A model generated the notes under the pieces. That model made no database searches and had not been told where the DNA came from. It saw nothing but the letters and a program-made list of their open reading frames with translations. Position numbers and translations under genes: made by a program. A DNA stretch of 64,000 bases from Streptomyces armeniacus (GTDB taxonomy: Bacteria; Actinomycetota; Actinomycetes; Streptomycetales; Streptomycetaceae), in NCBI RefSeq assembly GCF_003355155.1, contig NZ_CP031320.1, forward strand, positions 3,215,367-3,279,366, in the 5' to 3' direction. Of this stretch, positions 24,980 to 33,864 are shown in pieces (positions within the stretch are counted from its first letter, which is position 1; every line of letters begins with the position of its first letter).

Positions 24980-27442
24980 TCAGGGGCACTCCCAAGCCGT
25001 GCGATCCGGCCGTTCAGCCCGGCCGGTCCGCGGCACCCGAAGGGCCCTGAGCCCGCTCAGCGCACCCTCGGGCCGTACGGGCGTGAAGACGGCGGGCTGT
25101 ACGGTCCGCGCGCCGGCGCCGCCCGTACGGCCCGACGCGTCGGGGTGGTCCGGCACGTACGGGCGGTCGAGCACGTACGGGTGGTCCAGCACGTACGCCT
25201 GCGCCTCGCCGACGTGGAAGTACATGCCGTGCAGCTCCAGACCGCCCTCGGCGAGGCGGCGGGCCACGCACTCGTGCGCGGTCAGATGCTCGAGCTGCTG
25301 CACCACGTTGGTCAGGCAGAGAAGTTCGGTCCCTTCCGGCTCGCGGGTCGCGAGGCGCGGCGCCGAGCCGCCCTGCGCCGCCAGCCGCCGTACGCTCGGG
25401 GCGCCGTGTCGCAGCCAACGGCCCAGGGGCGTACCGGGGCCGCCCGGCACGGCCGGCGCGGCGCGGGCGCCGGCCGCCGCTCCGGCCGCGTGCAGCGCCG
25501 CCATCGCGCCGCAGCCGGAGTGCCCGCACACGGTGATCGACTCGACCTGCAGCACGTCGACCGCGTACTCGATGGCCGCGGCGACGGAGTCGTCGGCGCT
25601 GTCGTCGCCGGGCAGGGGCACGAAGTTGCCGACGTTCCGCACGGTGAACAGGTCGCCCGGACCGCTCGACGTGATCATGCTGGTGATCAGCCGCGAGTCC
25701 GCGCAGGTGAGGAACAGCTGCGAGGGCCGCTGCCCCTCACGCGCCAGCCGCGCCAGCTCGTCCCGTACGAGCGGTGCGGTGGTCCGCTGGAAGTTCCGCA
25801 CGCCGCCCAGCAGTTGCCCGCGGCGCGGCGTGTGCTCGGCGTGCTCCACCGGCGGCCGGGTGCACTGGTGGTTCCGCCAGGGCGTCCAGGGGGAGCAGCT
25901 GTGCCCGGTGGCCGGCTCGGCGATCCGCTGGCCGTAGCGGCCCGTCAGCTTGGCACTCCCGCCGCGAGACGCGTGGGCGGTACACCACTCCTGCAGCGTC
26001 TCGTACGCCGCGTGGTCCATGAACGAGCCGTCCAGCTCCACCACCGCGTCCGCCCCCTCGGGCACCTGGCCGAGCGTACGGCTCAGCCGCGGCACCGCCA
26101 GGAACGTCAACTGCCCGCGCACCCGCACCCGGTGCACCCCGTCCGTCACCTCGGAACTGATCCGCGTCCGCGCCAGCCGGTGCAGCGCCAGCGCGACCGC
26201 CACGGCCCCGCCGACCGCGATCCCCTGCAGCACGCCGAGCAGCACCACCCCCGCCGTCGTCGCCGCGTGCACCAGCGACTCGCGGTGCCGGGTGACCGTA
26301 CGGATGTGGGTGATGCTCACCATCTGCACGCCGACCACCATCACCAGCGCCGCGAGCGCGGCCAGCGGGATCAGCTCCAGCACCCCGACGAGCAGCCCGG
26401 CGGCGAGCAGCACCCACACGCCGTGCAGGATCGCGGAGTTGCGGCTCACGGCGCCCGCCGCCGCGTTGGCCGCGCTCCGTACGGCGACGCCGGCGACGGG
26501 CAGACCGCCGAGCGCGCCCGAAACCATGTTGGACACGCCCAGGCCGCGCAGCTCGCGGTCGAAGTCGGTCGGCGGCACCCGCTGGCTGCCGGTGCGCTTC
26601 GCCGCCATCTTGTCCACGGCCACCGCCGACAGCAGCGACTGCACGCTCGCCACCAGCGCGACGGTCAGCACGGCGGCGATCATGCCGAGCACCGGGCCCT
26701 CCGGCTGCTCCGGCAGCGCGTGGCTGCGCCAGGACGGCAGGTGCACGCGCGGCAGCCGCATCCCGGACAGCGAGGCGACGGCGGTGGCCAGCGTGACCGC
26801 GGCGAGCGCGGCGGGCACCCAGCGGGTGACGGCGCCCGCGGCCCCGTCGGGCCCCCACCTGCGGCGCAGCCACGGCCAGCCGAGGAGGACGGCCACGGTC
26901 ACCGCGCTCACGGTGAGGGCGGCGGGGTGGGGGTCGGCGAGCCGCCCCGGCAGCGTGAGGGCGTTGTCGATCGCCGACTCTTCCGGGTCCCCGCCGAGCA
27001 CGATGTGGACCTGGGCGAGCGCGATGGTGACGCCGATCCCCGCCAGCATCCCGTGCACGATCGCCGGGCTGACGGCCAGCGCGGAACGTGCCACGCGCAG
27101 GAAGCCCAGGGCGAGTTGGGCCAGCCCGGCGACGATGGTGAGCGCGCAGGTGGCGCGCCAGCCGTAGACGTGGATCAGGTCGGCGGTGACGATCGTCAGC
27201 CCCGCCGCGGGGCCCCCGATCTGGAGCGGCGAACCGCCGAGCCGGCCGCCGACGATGCCGCCGACGGCGGCTGCCACCAGCCCTGCCTGCAGGGGCGCGC
27301 CGGCGGTGAGCGCGATGCCGAGGGACAGCGGCAGTGCGATGAGGAAAACGGTCACGGACGCCGACAGATCTGCGGCGTTCAGGCGGCCGAGAGGGCCGAG
27401 GGGGCCACGGGTGGCGGTGCGGGCGGGGGTGTGGGCGGACAT
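24980..27442 (-). CDS. SulP anion transporter-STAS-beta-carbonic anhydrase fusion, 820 aa
   Basis: Residues about 20-450 form the SulP/SLC26 transport domain, with the early LNAADLSASVTVFLIALPLS and about 12 hydrophobic helices. A short STAS-like domain follows (about 455-530, ADAVVELDGSFMDHAAYETL). From about residue 560 there is a beta-carbonic anhydrase with zinc ligands C580 (CADSR), H641 and C644 (CGHSGC). Fusion of an anion carrier to carbonic anhydrase suggests bicarbonate uptake or pH control at the inner face. The C-terminus carries an 18-nt-period repeat (three YVxDxP units). Monocistronic. Confidence 0.88.
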   Translation of the reverse strand: MSAHTPARTATRGPLGPLGRLNAADLSASVTVFLIALPLSLGIALTAGAPLQAGLVAAAVGGIVGGRLGGSPLQIGGPAAGLTIVTADLIHVYGWRATCALTIVAGLAQLALGFLRVARSALAVSPAIVHGMLAGIGVTIALAQVHIVLGGDPEESAIDNALTLPGRLADPHPAALTVSAVTVAVLLGWPWLRRRWGPDGAAGAVTRWVPAALAAVTLATAVASLSGMRLPRVHLPSWRSHALPEQPEGPVLGMIAAVLTVALVASVQSLLSAVAVDKMAAKRTGSQRVPPTDFDRELRGLGVSNMVSGALGGLPVAGVAVRSAANAAAGAVSRNSAILHGVWVLLAAGLLVGVLELIPLAALAALVMVVGVQMVSITHIRTVTRHRESLVHAATTAGVVLLGVLQGIAVGGAVAVALALHRLARTRISSEVTDGVHRVRVRGQLTFLAVPRLSRTLGQVPEGADAVVELDGSFMDHAAYETLQEWCTAHASRGGSAKLTGRYGQRIAEPATGHSCSPWTPWRNHQCTRPPVEHAEHTPRRGQLLGGVRNFQRTTAPLVRDELARLAREGQRPSQLFLTCADSRLITSMITSSGPGDLFTVRNVGNFVPLPGDDSADDSVAAAIEYAVDVLQVESITVCGHSGCGAMAALHAAGAAAGARAAPAVPGGPGTPLGRWLRHGAPSVRRLAAQGGSAPRLATREPEGTELLCLTNVVQQLEHLTAHECVARRLAEGGLELHGMYFHVGEAQAYVLDHPYVLDRPYVPDHPDASGRTGGAGARTVQPAVFTPVRPEGALSGLRALRVPRTGRAERPDRTAWECP
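25150..25200 (-). repeat. 18-nt repeat encoding three YVxDxP units
   Basis: CGTACG starts at 25156, 25174 and 25192, exactly 18 nt apart. On the minus strand they encode three successive YVLDHP-like hexapeptides near the end of the transporter-carbonic anhydrase fusion. Confidence 0.8.
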
Positions 27443-27692
27443 GGGTCCGTCATCTCCTCCGGAGGCGGCACATCACGGTATGTAGCTGACTCATCACTTC
27501 AAGCATCGGTAAACGACTCGTAATGGATCGTAAAGAGTTGGAGAAGTCGATGGCGACGGATGCACCTGAGGTTCCGTCCGTCGGGTGAAAAAGTATGGAG
27601 AACCGCTTGTCATACCGGTCCCTCTTCTTGGACGTGCCACGTTGGACCCGCATAAATGCGCTGGTCGGATAGTCACAAGAATGAGGTGAGCC

Positions 27693-28958
27693 ATGACAGC
27701 CAGCCGCCGCTGGGCTGCGTATACGGCGGTGCTGACCGCCCTGACGACGCTTCTGGCCGGTTGTGCCAGCGGTACACACGAGGGCGAGAGCGCCGGCGGA
27801 GACCGGAAGGCGGCTCCCGACACACACGAGGGCGGCCAGAACGCGGAGCAGCAGCCCCGCCTCATCGGCGACGGCTCCACCTCGGTCACCGGGGCACAGC
27901 CGCACCAGCCGACGCCCCGCAAGCTCAAACCGGGTGAGAAACCCCCGCAGTTCGTCGTCTTCTCCTGGGACGGCGCGGGCGAGGACGGCAACGCGCTCTT
28001 CTCCCGCTTCCGCAAGGTGGCCAAGGAGAACGACGCCTCCATGACGTACTTCCTCAGCGGCATCTACCTGCTGCCCGAGAAGGAACGCGAGCGCTACGAG
28101 GCGCCGGGCCGCGGACCGGGTGCCTCCGACATCGGCTACCTCCGGGACGAGAACATCAAGGCCACCCTCCAGCAGCTGCGCGGCGCCTGGCTGGAAGGCA
28201 GCGAGATCGGCACCCACTTCAACGGGCACTTCTGCGGCCCCGAGGGCGTCGACAGCTGGTCCACGGAGGACTGGAAGAGCGAGATCAGCCAGGCCAAGTG
28301 GTTCGTCAAGAACTGGAAGACGACGACCGGCTGGAAGACCTCGGCGGCGCTCCCCTTCGACTACGAGAAGGAGCTCATCGGCGGCCGCACCCCCTGTCTC
28401 GAGGGCCGCAAGAACCTCCTCCCCGCCGCGAAGGAGATGGGCTTCCGCTACGACTCCAGCGGCAACGGCACACAGGTCTGGCCCGGCAAGGAGGAAGGGA
28501 TGTGGGATCTGCCGCTGCAACAGGTCCCCATGCCGGGGCGCGCGTTCGAGACGCTCGCGATGGACTACAACTTCCTCGTCAACCAGTCGCAGACGGTCAA
28601 CGGGCCGCCCGCGATGCACGACACGTACGAGGAGCAGATGTACGACGGCCTCATGCAGGGCTTCGAGCGCGCCTACGACGGGAACCGCGCGCCGATGATC
28701 ATCGGCAACCACTTCGAGCAGTGGAACGACGGCATCTACATGGACGCCATCGAGGACGTCGTCGAGGACGTCTGCGGCAAGAAGGACGTCCGCTGCGTCT
28801 CGTTCAGGCAGCTGGTCGACTGGCTGGACGTACAGGACCCGAAGACGCTCGCCAAGCTCCGTACGCTGCCGGTCGGCGCGGAACCGGAGGACGGCTGGCG
28901 GTCCTTCCTCACGACGAAGGCCAAGAGCTCCGGATCGGCGGCGCAGCCTGGCGCGTAG
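27693..28958 (+). CDS. Lipoprotein with a polysaccharide-deacetylase-like domain, 421 aa
   Basis: A lipoprotein signal peptide (residues 1-24, lipobox LLAGC) is followed by a Gly/Glu linker to about residue 85. Then comes a NodB-like fold: FVVFSWDGAGED at the start of the barrel, ASMTYFLSGIYLL, and GSEIGTHFNGHFCGPEG, which would supply the metal-binding His pair, with IIGNHFEQWN late. The family acts on peptidoglycan or polysaccharide acetyl groups outside the cell, although active-site Asp/His spacing here is atypical, so activity is uncertain. ATG 27693 follows GAGGTGA. Related Streptomyces proteins are annotated only as hypothetical lipoproteins. Confidence 0.75.
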   Translation: MTASRRWAAYTAVLTALTTLLAGCASGTHEGESAGGDRKAAPDTHEGGQNAEQQPRLIGDGSTSVTGAQPHQPTPRKLKPGEKPPQFVVFSWDGAGEDGNALFSRFRKVAKENDASMTYFLSGIYLLPEKERERYEAPGRGPGASDIGYLRDENIKATLQQLRGAWLEGSEIGTHFNGHFCGPEGVDSWSTEDWKSEISQAKWFVKNWKTTTGWKTSAALPFDYEKELIGGRTPCLEGRKNLLPAAKEMGFRYDSSGNGTQVWPGKEEGMWDLPLQQVPMPGRAFETLAMDYNFLVNQSQTVNGPPAMHDTYEEQMYDGLMQGFERAYDGNRAPMIIGNHFEQWNDGIYMDAIEDVVEDVCGKKDVRCVSFRQLVDWLDVQDPKTLAKLRTLPVGAEPEDGWRSFLTTKAKSSGSAAQPGA

Positions 28959-29127
28959 CGGACGAGCGGCGAGTCCGGGGCCGGGCTCCGGGGGTTCGGC
29001 GCCGGGCGCCGGGGCGTGTGCTGAGGGCGCGTGCGGCCTTCGCGCCGGCGCGGGCGGCCGTGCCCGCGCCGGGAGGAGTGCGTACCGGTGGCTCGCGCCG
29101 GAGCACGAGCCGTGGCACGAGCCGGAT

Positions 29128-29150
29128 GCGGCCGCCGGTGCGGCGGCCGC
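29128..29150. terminator. GC hairpin between convergent genes
   Basis: GCGGCCGCCG (29128-29137) pairs with CGGCGGCCGC (29141-29150) around a 3-nt loop, 5 nt past the stop of the minus-strand ATPase gene and in the convergent gap with the lipoprotein gene. Confidence 0.5.
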
Positions 29151-29155
29151 GGGCG

Positions 29156-30139
29156 TCACGCCGGCTGCGCGGCCGGATGCTCACGCAGGACGAAGCCGGG
29201 GTCGACCTGGGCGGCCAGGTCGGCTCCGGTCTTCGCGTTGCCCCAACTCTCCGCGTTGCGCAGGTGGAAGTGGACCATCTGACGCGTGTAGCGGTCCCAG
29301 TCGCGCCGTGCGTACGCCCCGTCTGCCGTCTCGTGGAGCACGCCGAGCGCGAGCTTGTTCGTGTCCTCCAGCTCGGCCAGCGGGCGGGGGCGGCCCTTCT
29401 CCATGGCGCGGACCCAATCCGAGTGCCCGACCGTGACCAGCAGGTCGTCACCCACCTCGTCCCGCAGGAAAGACAGGTCGTCGCGGCTCTGCACCTTGTT
29501 CCCGACGACCTTCAGCGCGACGTCGAAGTCGCTCGCGTACTCCTTGTACTGCCGGTAGACCGCCACGCCCTTCCGGGTCGGCTCGGCCACCAGGAACGTC
29601 ATGTCGAAGCGCGTGAACATCCCGGAGGCGAACGAGTCGCTGCCCGCCGTCATGTCGACGACCATGAACTCGTCACGCCCGTCCACCAGATGGTTGAGGC
29701 AGAGCTCCACCGCTCCGACCTTGGAGTGGTAGCAGGCCACGCCCAGATCGGCCTCCGTGAAGGGGCCCGTCGCGAGCAGTCTGACGGTGCCGCCCTCCAG
29801 CGGGACGGCGCGGGCGCAGGCGTCGTAGACCGGGTTGTCCTCCACGACGCGCAGCAGCCGGGAGCCCTCACCGGGCGGAGTGGTCTTGATCATCGTCTCG
29901 GCGGAGATGATGCGCTGGTTGCCGCCGCGCAGATAGTCCTTGATCAGGGGGAGGTGGGCCCCCAGCGCGGGCAGCGCGGCGGCGTCGGCCTCGGCCATGC
30001 CGAGGGCGGCGCCCAGGTGTTGGTTGATGTCGGCGTCCACGGCGAGCACGGGGGCACCGTGCGCGGCGAGACGGCGGATGAACAGTGCGGACAGCGTGGT
30101 CTTGCCGCTGCCCCCCTTGCCTACGAAAGCGATCTTCAT
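29156..30139 (-). CDS. CooC/ParA-type ATPase (MinD-like), 327 aa
   Basis: Deviant Walker A KGGSGKTTLS at residues 8-17, VLAVDADINQHLG (the second nucleotide motif, A-prime) and EFMVVDMTAGSDSFASG (Walker B region) identify a MinD/CooC-class P-loop ATPase. The C-terminal half is helical with conserved Trp/His residues. CooC relatives insert metal into enzymes, while ParA relatives position cargo; which applies is unclear. ATG 30139 is preceded by a TACGCT box at leaderless-promoter distance. It diverges from the Fic-like gene by about 105 bp, an association seen in other Streptomyces. Confidence 0.8.
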   Translation of the reverse strand: MKIAFVGKGGSGKTTLSALFIRRLAAHGAPVLAVDADINQHLGAALGMAEADAAALPALGAHLPLIKDYLRGGNQRIISAETMIKTTPPGEGSRLLRVVEDNPVYDACARAVPLEGGTVRLLATGPFTEADLGVACYHSKVGAVELCLNHLVDGRDEFMVVDMTAGSDSFASGMFTRFDMTFLVAEPTRKGVAVYRQYKEYASDFDVALKVVGNKVQSRDDLSFLRDEVGDDLLVTVGHSDWVRAMEKGRPRPLAELEDTNKLALGVLHETADGAYARRDWDRYTRQMVHFHLRNAESWGNAKTGADLAAQVDPGFVLREHPAAQPA

Positions 30140-30244
30140 GTTCGTCAGCGTAATCAGGCGTGCGCAATGAGTGGTGAGCGCGAGTGAAGAAGACCACTCG
30201 ATCGAGGGGCGTCCGCGCCCGGGCGGGTGCGTAGGGTCGTACGC

Positions 30245-31069
30245 ATGAGTAACACCGAGGACCCGCTGGCCCCGCTGGAAGCACTGCCCGGAGTGGCCGA
30301 GGCCGTGGAGTCCGTACGGAAGGCCACGGACCGGCTCTACGGGCACCGCGTGATGCGTCGCCGCAGCAGCGAGGTCAGCGCCGAGGCCGCGCTGCGCGGA
30401 GCCCGCGGCTCCGCCGCGCTGGACGGCGCCGACTGGGCGCTCGAAGAGGTGCGCCGGCGCAGCGACTTCGGGGTCGAGGGCGAGGCCCGTACGGTCGGCG
30501 CCGCGCTGCGCGTGACCGCGGAGGCCGGCCAACTCCTGGACGTCTGGCGGCAGTCACCGCTGCGCGTGCTCGCGCGGCTGCACCTAGTGGCGGCGAGCGG
30601 GGCCGCGCCGGACGACACGGTGGGCAGGCCCCGGCTGGCGGGCGAACCGGTCGACGACCCCGCCGGGTTGGGGCTGGTCCTGCCGGACGCCGACGAGGTG
30701 TCGGCGCGGCTGGACGGGCTGGCCGAGCTGGTGGCCGCCGGATCCGCCGCCCCCGCACTGGTGATGGCCGCCGTGGTGCACGGCGAATTGCTGTCGTTGC
30801 GGCCCTTCGGCTCGCACAACGGAGTGGTGGCACGGGCCGCGGAGCGGATCGTCCTGGTGGGGAGCGGGCTCGACCCCAAGGCGGTCTGCCCCTCGGAGGT
30901 CGGGCACGCGGAAGCCGGTGCGGAGGCGTACGCGTCCGGCCTCACCGGCTACGCCTCGGGCAGGCCGGACGGCATGTCGGACTGGATCGGGCACTGCGCC
31001 CGCGCCGTCGGGCTGGGCGTGCGGGAGAGCACCGCGGTGTGCGAGGCGATGCAGCGCGGCGCCGCTTAG
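30245..31069 (+). CDS. Degenerate Fic-domain protein, 274 aa
   Basis: All-helical protein with the layout of a Fic (AMP-transferase) domain. VHGELLSLRPFGSHNGVVAR occupies the position of the active loop HxFx(D/E)GNGRxxR. The catalytic His is Arg and the GNGR core is changed to HNGV, so AMPylation is unlikely. RGSAALDG near residue 55 recalls the (S/T)xxxE(G/N) inhibitory motif of class II Fic proteins. Orthologues are often named oxidoreductase for no clear reason. It diverges from the CooC/ParA-type ATPase gene, which suggests a shared process, and is followed by a hairpin. Confidence 0.7.
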   Translation: MSNTEDPLAPLEALPGVAEAVESVRKATDRLYGHRVMRRRSSEVSAEAALRGARGSAALDGADWALEEVRRRSDFGVEGEARTVGAALRVTAEAGQLLDVWRQSPLRVLARLHLVAASGAAPDDTVGRPRLAGEPVDDPAGLGLVLPDADEVSARLDGLAELVAAGSAAPALVMAAVVHGELLSLRPFGSHNGVVARAAERIVLVGSGLDPKAVCPSEVGHAEAGAEAYASGLTGYASGRPDGMSDWIGHCARAVGLGVRESTAVCEAMQRGAA

Positions 31070-31101
31070 CCGCCGGGGCAGAGTTGCGGCCGGACAGAGT
31101 T

Positions 31102-31134
31102 GCGGCGGCACTGCTCTCAAGGCAGCACCGCCGC
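31102..31134 (+). terminator. Terminator hairpin after the Fic-like gene
   Basis: GCGGCGG (31102-31108) pairs with CCGCCGC (31128-31134), with a further 4 bp of pairing inside after a 2-nt mismatch, 33 nt past the stop. The rest of 31070-31419 holds no gene. Confidence 0.5.
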
Positions 31135-31346
31135 TGGCATGTCCACCGGGTTACCAGTGCGTGCACGAAATATCGTCCATCAGGTCGGGACTTTGCCCGT
31201 CACCTGGTGCGACTGGCCCGAATCGCGGGTCGGCTGCGCGTGGGTGCCCGGTATTCATGCGTCCGGTCCGTGGGGCCTGATGCGTGTTGCGGGATCCTCT
31301 CGGATGCCGCGGGTCTCGCGGGCCGTTAATTCCTTTGTACTCCGGA

Positions 31347-31391
31347 CAAGGGGGCAGCGGAACCCCTTGCCCCGGAACTTTACTTTCCGGG
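31347..31391 (-). terminator. Two short hairpins downstream of the HAD gene
   Basis: CAAGGGG (31347-31353) pairs with CCCCTTG (31363-31369), and CCCGGAA (31371-31377) pairs with TTCCGGG (31385-31391). They lie 30-70 nt past the stop of the minus-strand HAD gene in a locally AT-richer stretch. Confidence 0.45.
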
Positions 31392-31419
31392 TCAAATGCC
31401 TCCAGTACCTCAATAAATG

Positions 31420-32253
31420 TTAAACAGGGCGAGTTCGGCGCTTATTCGCGTACCAGACGACCCCCGCGGTTGCGGCAGCGGCCGTCAAGGCGGCCGCGGC
31501 GACGGCGATCGTGGGACGCGACGGCATGGACAGCGACGGCATCCGCTGTTTCAAACGGACCGGACGGGAGAACGAGAGGACCGGCCACTCGCGCGCGAGG
31601 GCCTCCTTCCGCAGTGCGCGGTCGGGGTTGACGGCGTGCGGGTGGCCCACGGTCTCCAGCATCGGAAGGTCGGTGGCCGAGTCGCTGTACGCGTAGCAGC
31701 GGCTCAGGTCGTAGCCCTCCGATTTGGCCAGGTCGGCGATGGCGTCCGCCTTGGTCTGGCCGTATGCGTAGTACTCGACCTCACCGGTGAAGCAGCCGTC
31801 CTCGACCACCATGCGGGTCGCCACCACGCGGTCGGCGCCGATCAGCTGGCCGATGGGCTCGACCACTTCGGCCCCGGACGTGGACACGATCACCACGTCG
31901 CGACCCGCGAGATGGTGCTCCTCGATGAGGGAGGCGGCCTCGTCGTAGATGATCGGGTCGATGAGATCGTGAATCGTCTCGGCGACGATCTCGCGTACCT
32001 GCTGGACGTTCCACCCCCGGCACAGGGCGGAGAGGTACTCCCGCATCCGTTCCATCTGGTCGTGGTCGGCACCGCCGGCCAGATAGACGAACTGGGCGTA
32101 GGCAGTGCGCAGTACGGCTCGGCGATTGATCAGGCCACCTTGGTAGAAGGACTTGCCGAAGGTGAGCGTGCTCGACTTCGCAATGACCGTCTTGTCCAGG
32201 TCGAAGAACGCGGCAGTGCGGGGCAGCGACGGGATTTCCACAGGTGTGAGCAT
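31420..32253 (-). CDS. HAD-IB family phosphatase (SerB-like), 277 aa
   Basis: HAD hydrolase with the DxDxT nucleophile motif in AAFFDLDKTVIAKSS (D18, D20), motif II in VVIVSTSGAEVV, and motif IV in YAYSDSATDLPML. Such IB-subfamily enzymes are related to phosphoserine phosphatase. A hydrophobic helix at the C-terminus (about residues 245-268, TIAVAAAALTAAAATAGVVW) followed by KRRTRP probably anchors it to the membrane. I use ATG 32253; a TTG 9 nt upstream is also in frame. It corresponds to S. coelicolor SCO3558 and mycobacterial Rv3661, divergent from the 6C RNA and ssd. Confidence 0.88.
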   Translation of the reverse strand: MLTPVEIPSLPRTAAFFDLDKTVIAKSSTLTFGKSFYQGGLINRRAVLRTAYAQFVYLAGGADHDQMERMREYLSALCRGWNVQQVREIVAETIHDLIDPIIYDEAASLIEEHHLAGRDVVIVSTSGAEVVEPIGQLIGADRVVATRMVVEDGCFTGEVEYYAYGQTKADAIADLAKSEGYDLSRCYAYSDSATDLPMLETVGHPHAVNPDRALRKEALAREWPVLSFSRPVRLKQRMPSLSMPSRPTIAVAAAALTAAAATAGVVWYANKRRTRPV

Positions 32254-32353
32254 AGGCGCCAACCATTCGGCGTAAGGTAGGGCGCGTTGGTTTGCCTGAG
32301 AAGGCTCTCGGGTACACCATGGAAGTCACGGATCGTTCGCGACCGTGCTAACC

Positions 32354-32426
32354 CGGCCCGACTCCTCCCCCCCCCGAGTCGGCCGTGGGGACGACCCCCG
32401 CTCTCCCCCCCGGCGGGGGTCGTCGC
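32354..32426 (+). ncRNA. 6C RNA (two hairpins with poly-C loops)
   Basis: Two consecutive hairpins have C-runs in their loops: CCGACTC (32358-32364)/GAGTCGG (32376-32382) with nine C in an 11-nt loop, and 32390-32401/32413-32424 (12-bp perfect stem) with seven C in an 11-nt loop. This is the defining structure of the actinobacterial 6C small RNA. Its known genomic place is between an HAD gene and ssd (ncRv13660c in M. tuberculosis), exactly as here. It is transcribed in the ssd direction; the second hairpin probably also ends it. The 5' end is not defined by the sequence. Confidence 0.85.
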
Positions 32427-32703
32427 ATGTCCGGACGCTTTTCCCGGTTCATCATGACCTCTTTCCTCCAGTCGTTCGCTGTCGGCGGCGGCGCTTGCTC
32501 TCCAGTAAACACGTAACTCCGTGTAATCGGTGAGCTGCTCTCTGGAAGTCACCGGTATGAGCGAGCGAGTTATCCACAACCGCCGAGTTGTCCACAGTTT
32601 TCGACCATGATCAACACGTTTTTCCGGATGCCCGCACGGTGTTTCCCGACGGGGTCCGCGGGAGTTCGCGGACCCGGCTCGCGAAACGTGGAGGGCTTTG
32701 ATC

Positions 32704-33864
32704 ATGGCCGAAACCATTCTGATCGTCACGGAGGACGAGGACCTTCTCGACGACCTGCTGCGGCTGTGCGCTGCGGCGGGAGCAGAGGCGCAGGTGGCGC
32801 ACGGTGCCCCTGCGGACCGTGTGGGCTGGGCGAGTTGGCCCGCCGCGGACACGTGGCGGACGTCGCCGCTGGTTCTGGTCGGAGACGATTGCGCCGGCGC
32901 GGGAGGCGGTCTCGGGGGACGGGGCACGGGCCCGCCCGTCGGCGCCCGCCGGGCGGGCGTGCTGCTCGTCGGCCGCGATCTGGACGACTCCGGAGTATGG
33001 GAGCGCGGAGCCAGGATCGGCGCCGAGGGCGTGGTCGTCCTCCCCGACGCCGAGGGCTGGCTGGCGGGGCGGATCGCGGACGCCGCCGAAGGGGTCGGAG
33101 ACCCCGCGCTGACGGTCGGCGTGATCGGCGGCCGCGGCGGAGCCGGAGCCTCCACCCTGGCCTGCGCGCTGGCGGTCACCGCGGCACACACGCGCCGGCG
33201 CACGATGCTGATCGACGGCGACCCGCTGGGCGGCGGCCTCGACGTCCTGCTCGGCGGTGAACGGACGGAGGGGCTGCGGTGGCCGGCGTTCGCGGAGTCA
33301 CGTGGGCGCGTCGGCGGCGCCGCGCTCGAGGAATCGCTGCCGAGGCTGCACGACTTGAGCGTGCTCAGCTGGGACCGCGGCGCCTCCATGGCGGTCTCCG
33401 GGGACGCGATGAAGTCCGTCCTGGAGGCGGCGCGGCGGCACGCCGGGGTGGTCGTCGTGGACCTCCCGCGCCGGATGGACGAGGCCGTCGCCGAAGCGCT
33501 CGCCCAGCTCGACGTCGGGCTGCTGGTGGTGCCCGCCGAGCTGCGGGCCGTCGCCGCGGCGCACCGGGTCGCCTCCGCCACCAGGATGGTGCTGAAGGAC
33601 CTCCGCGCCGTGGTCCGTACGCGCGGTGGCTCCGGTGGACGGCGCGGCAGAGCGTACGGCCCAGGACTGGAAGAGGAAGAGATCGCGAAGCTGCTGGGCC
33701 TCGGTCTCGCCGGTGAACTCCCCTGGGAGCCCGGACTGCTGGAGTCCGTCGAGCACGGAAAGCCGCCCGGTTCCGCGGAGTCGGGCGCGCTCGCCCGCTT
33801 CTGCCGCGAGTTCTGGGACCGGTCGCTGGCTGGCAGCGGCAGCGCTGGAGGTGTGGCCGTATGA
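32704..33864 (+). CDS. ssd: Septum-site-determining-like protein Ssd / TadZ-CpaE homologue, 386 aa
   Basis: MinD-superfamily protein that heads a Tad pilus operon. A receiver-like N-terminal region (AETILIVTEDEDLLDDLLRL) precedes an ATPase-like domain starting LTVGVIGGRGGAGASTLACA. The P-loop is degenerate: the usual KGGxGKT is GGRGGAGAST, so ATP hydrolysis is doubtful, as in some TadZ/CpaE proteins. TMLIDGDPLGGGLDVLLG and VVVVDLPRRMDEAV follow as A-prime and B motifs. I chose ATG 32704 with GGAGGG 8 nt upstream. Its stop overlaps the tadA start (ATGA). Homologues localise Tad secretion or affect septation. Confidence 0.85.
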   Translation: MAETILIVTEDEDLLDDLLRLCAAAGAEAQVAHGAPADRVGWASWPAADTWRTSPLVLVGDDCAGAGGGLGGRGTGPPVGARRAGVLLVGRDLDDSGVWERGARIGAEGVVVLPDAEGWLAGRIADAAEGVGDPALTVGVIGGRGGAGASTLACALAVTAAHTRRRTMLIDGDPLGGGLDVLLGGERTEGLRWPAFAESRGRVGGAALEESLPRLHDLSVLSWDRGASMAVSGDAMKSVLEAARRHAGVVVVDLPRRMDEAVAEALAQLDVGLLVVPAELRAVAAAHRVASATRMVLKDLRAVVRTRGGSGGRRGRAYGPGLEEEEIAKLLGLGLAGELPWEPGLLESVEHGKPPGSAESGALARFCREFWDRSLAGSGSAGGVAV

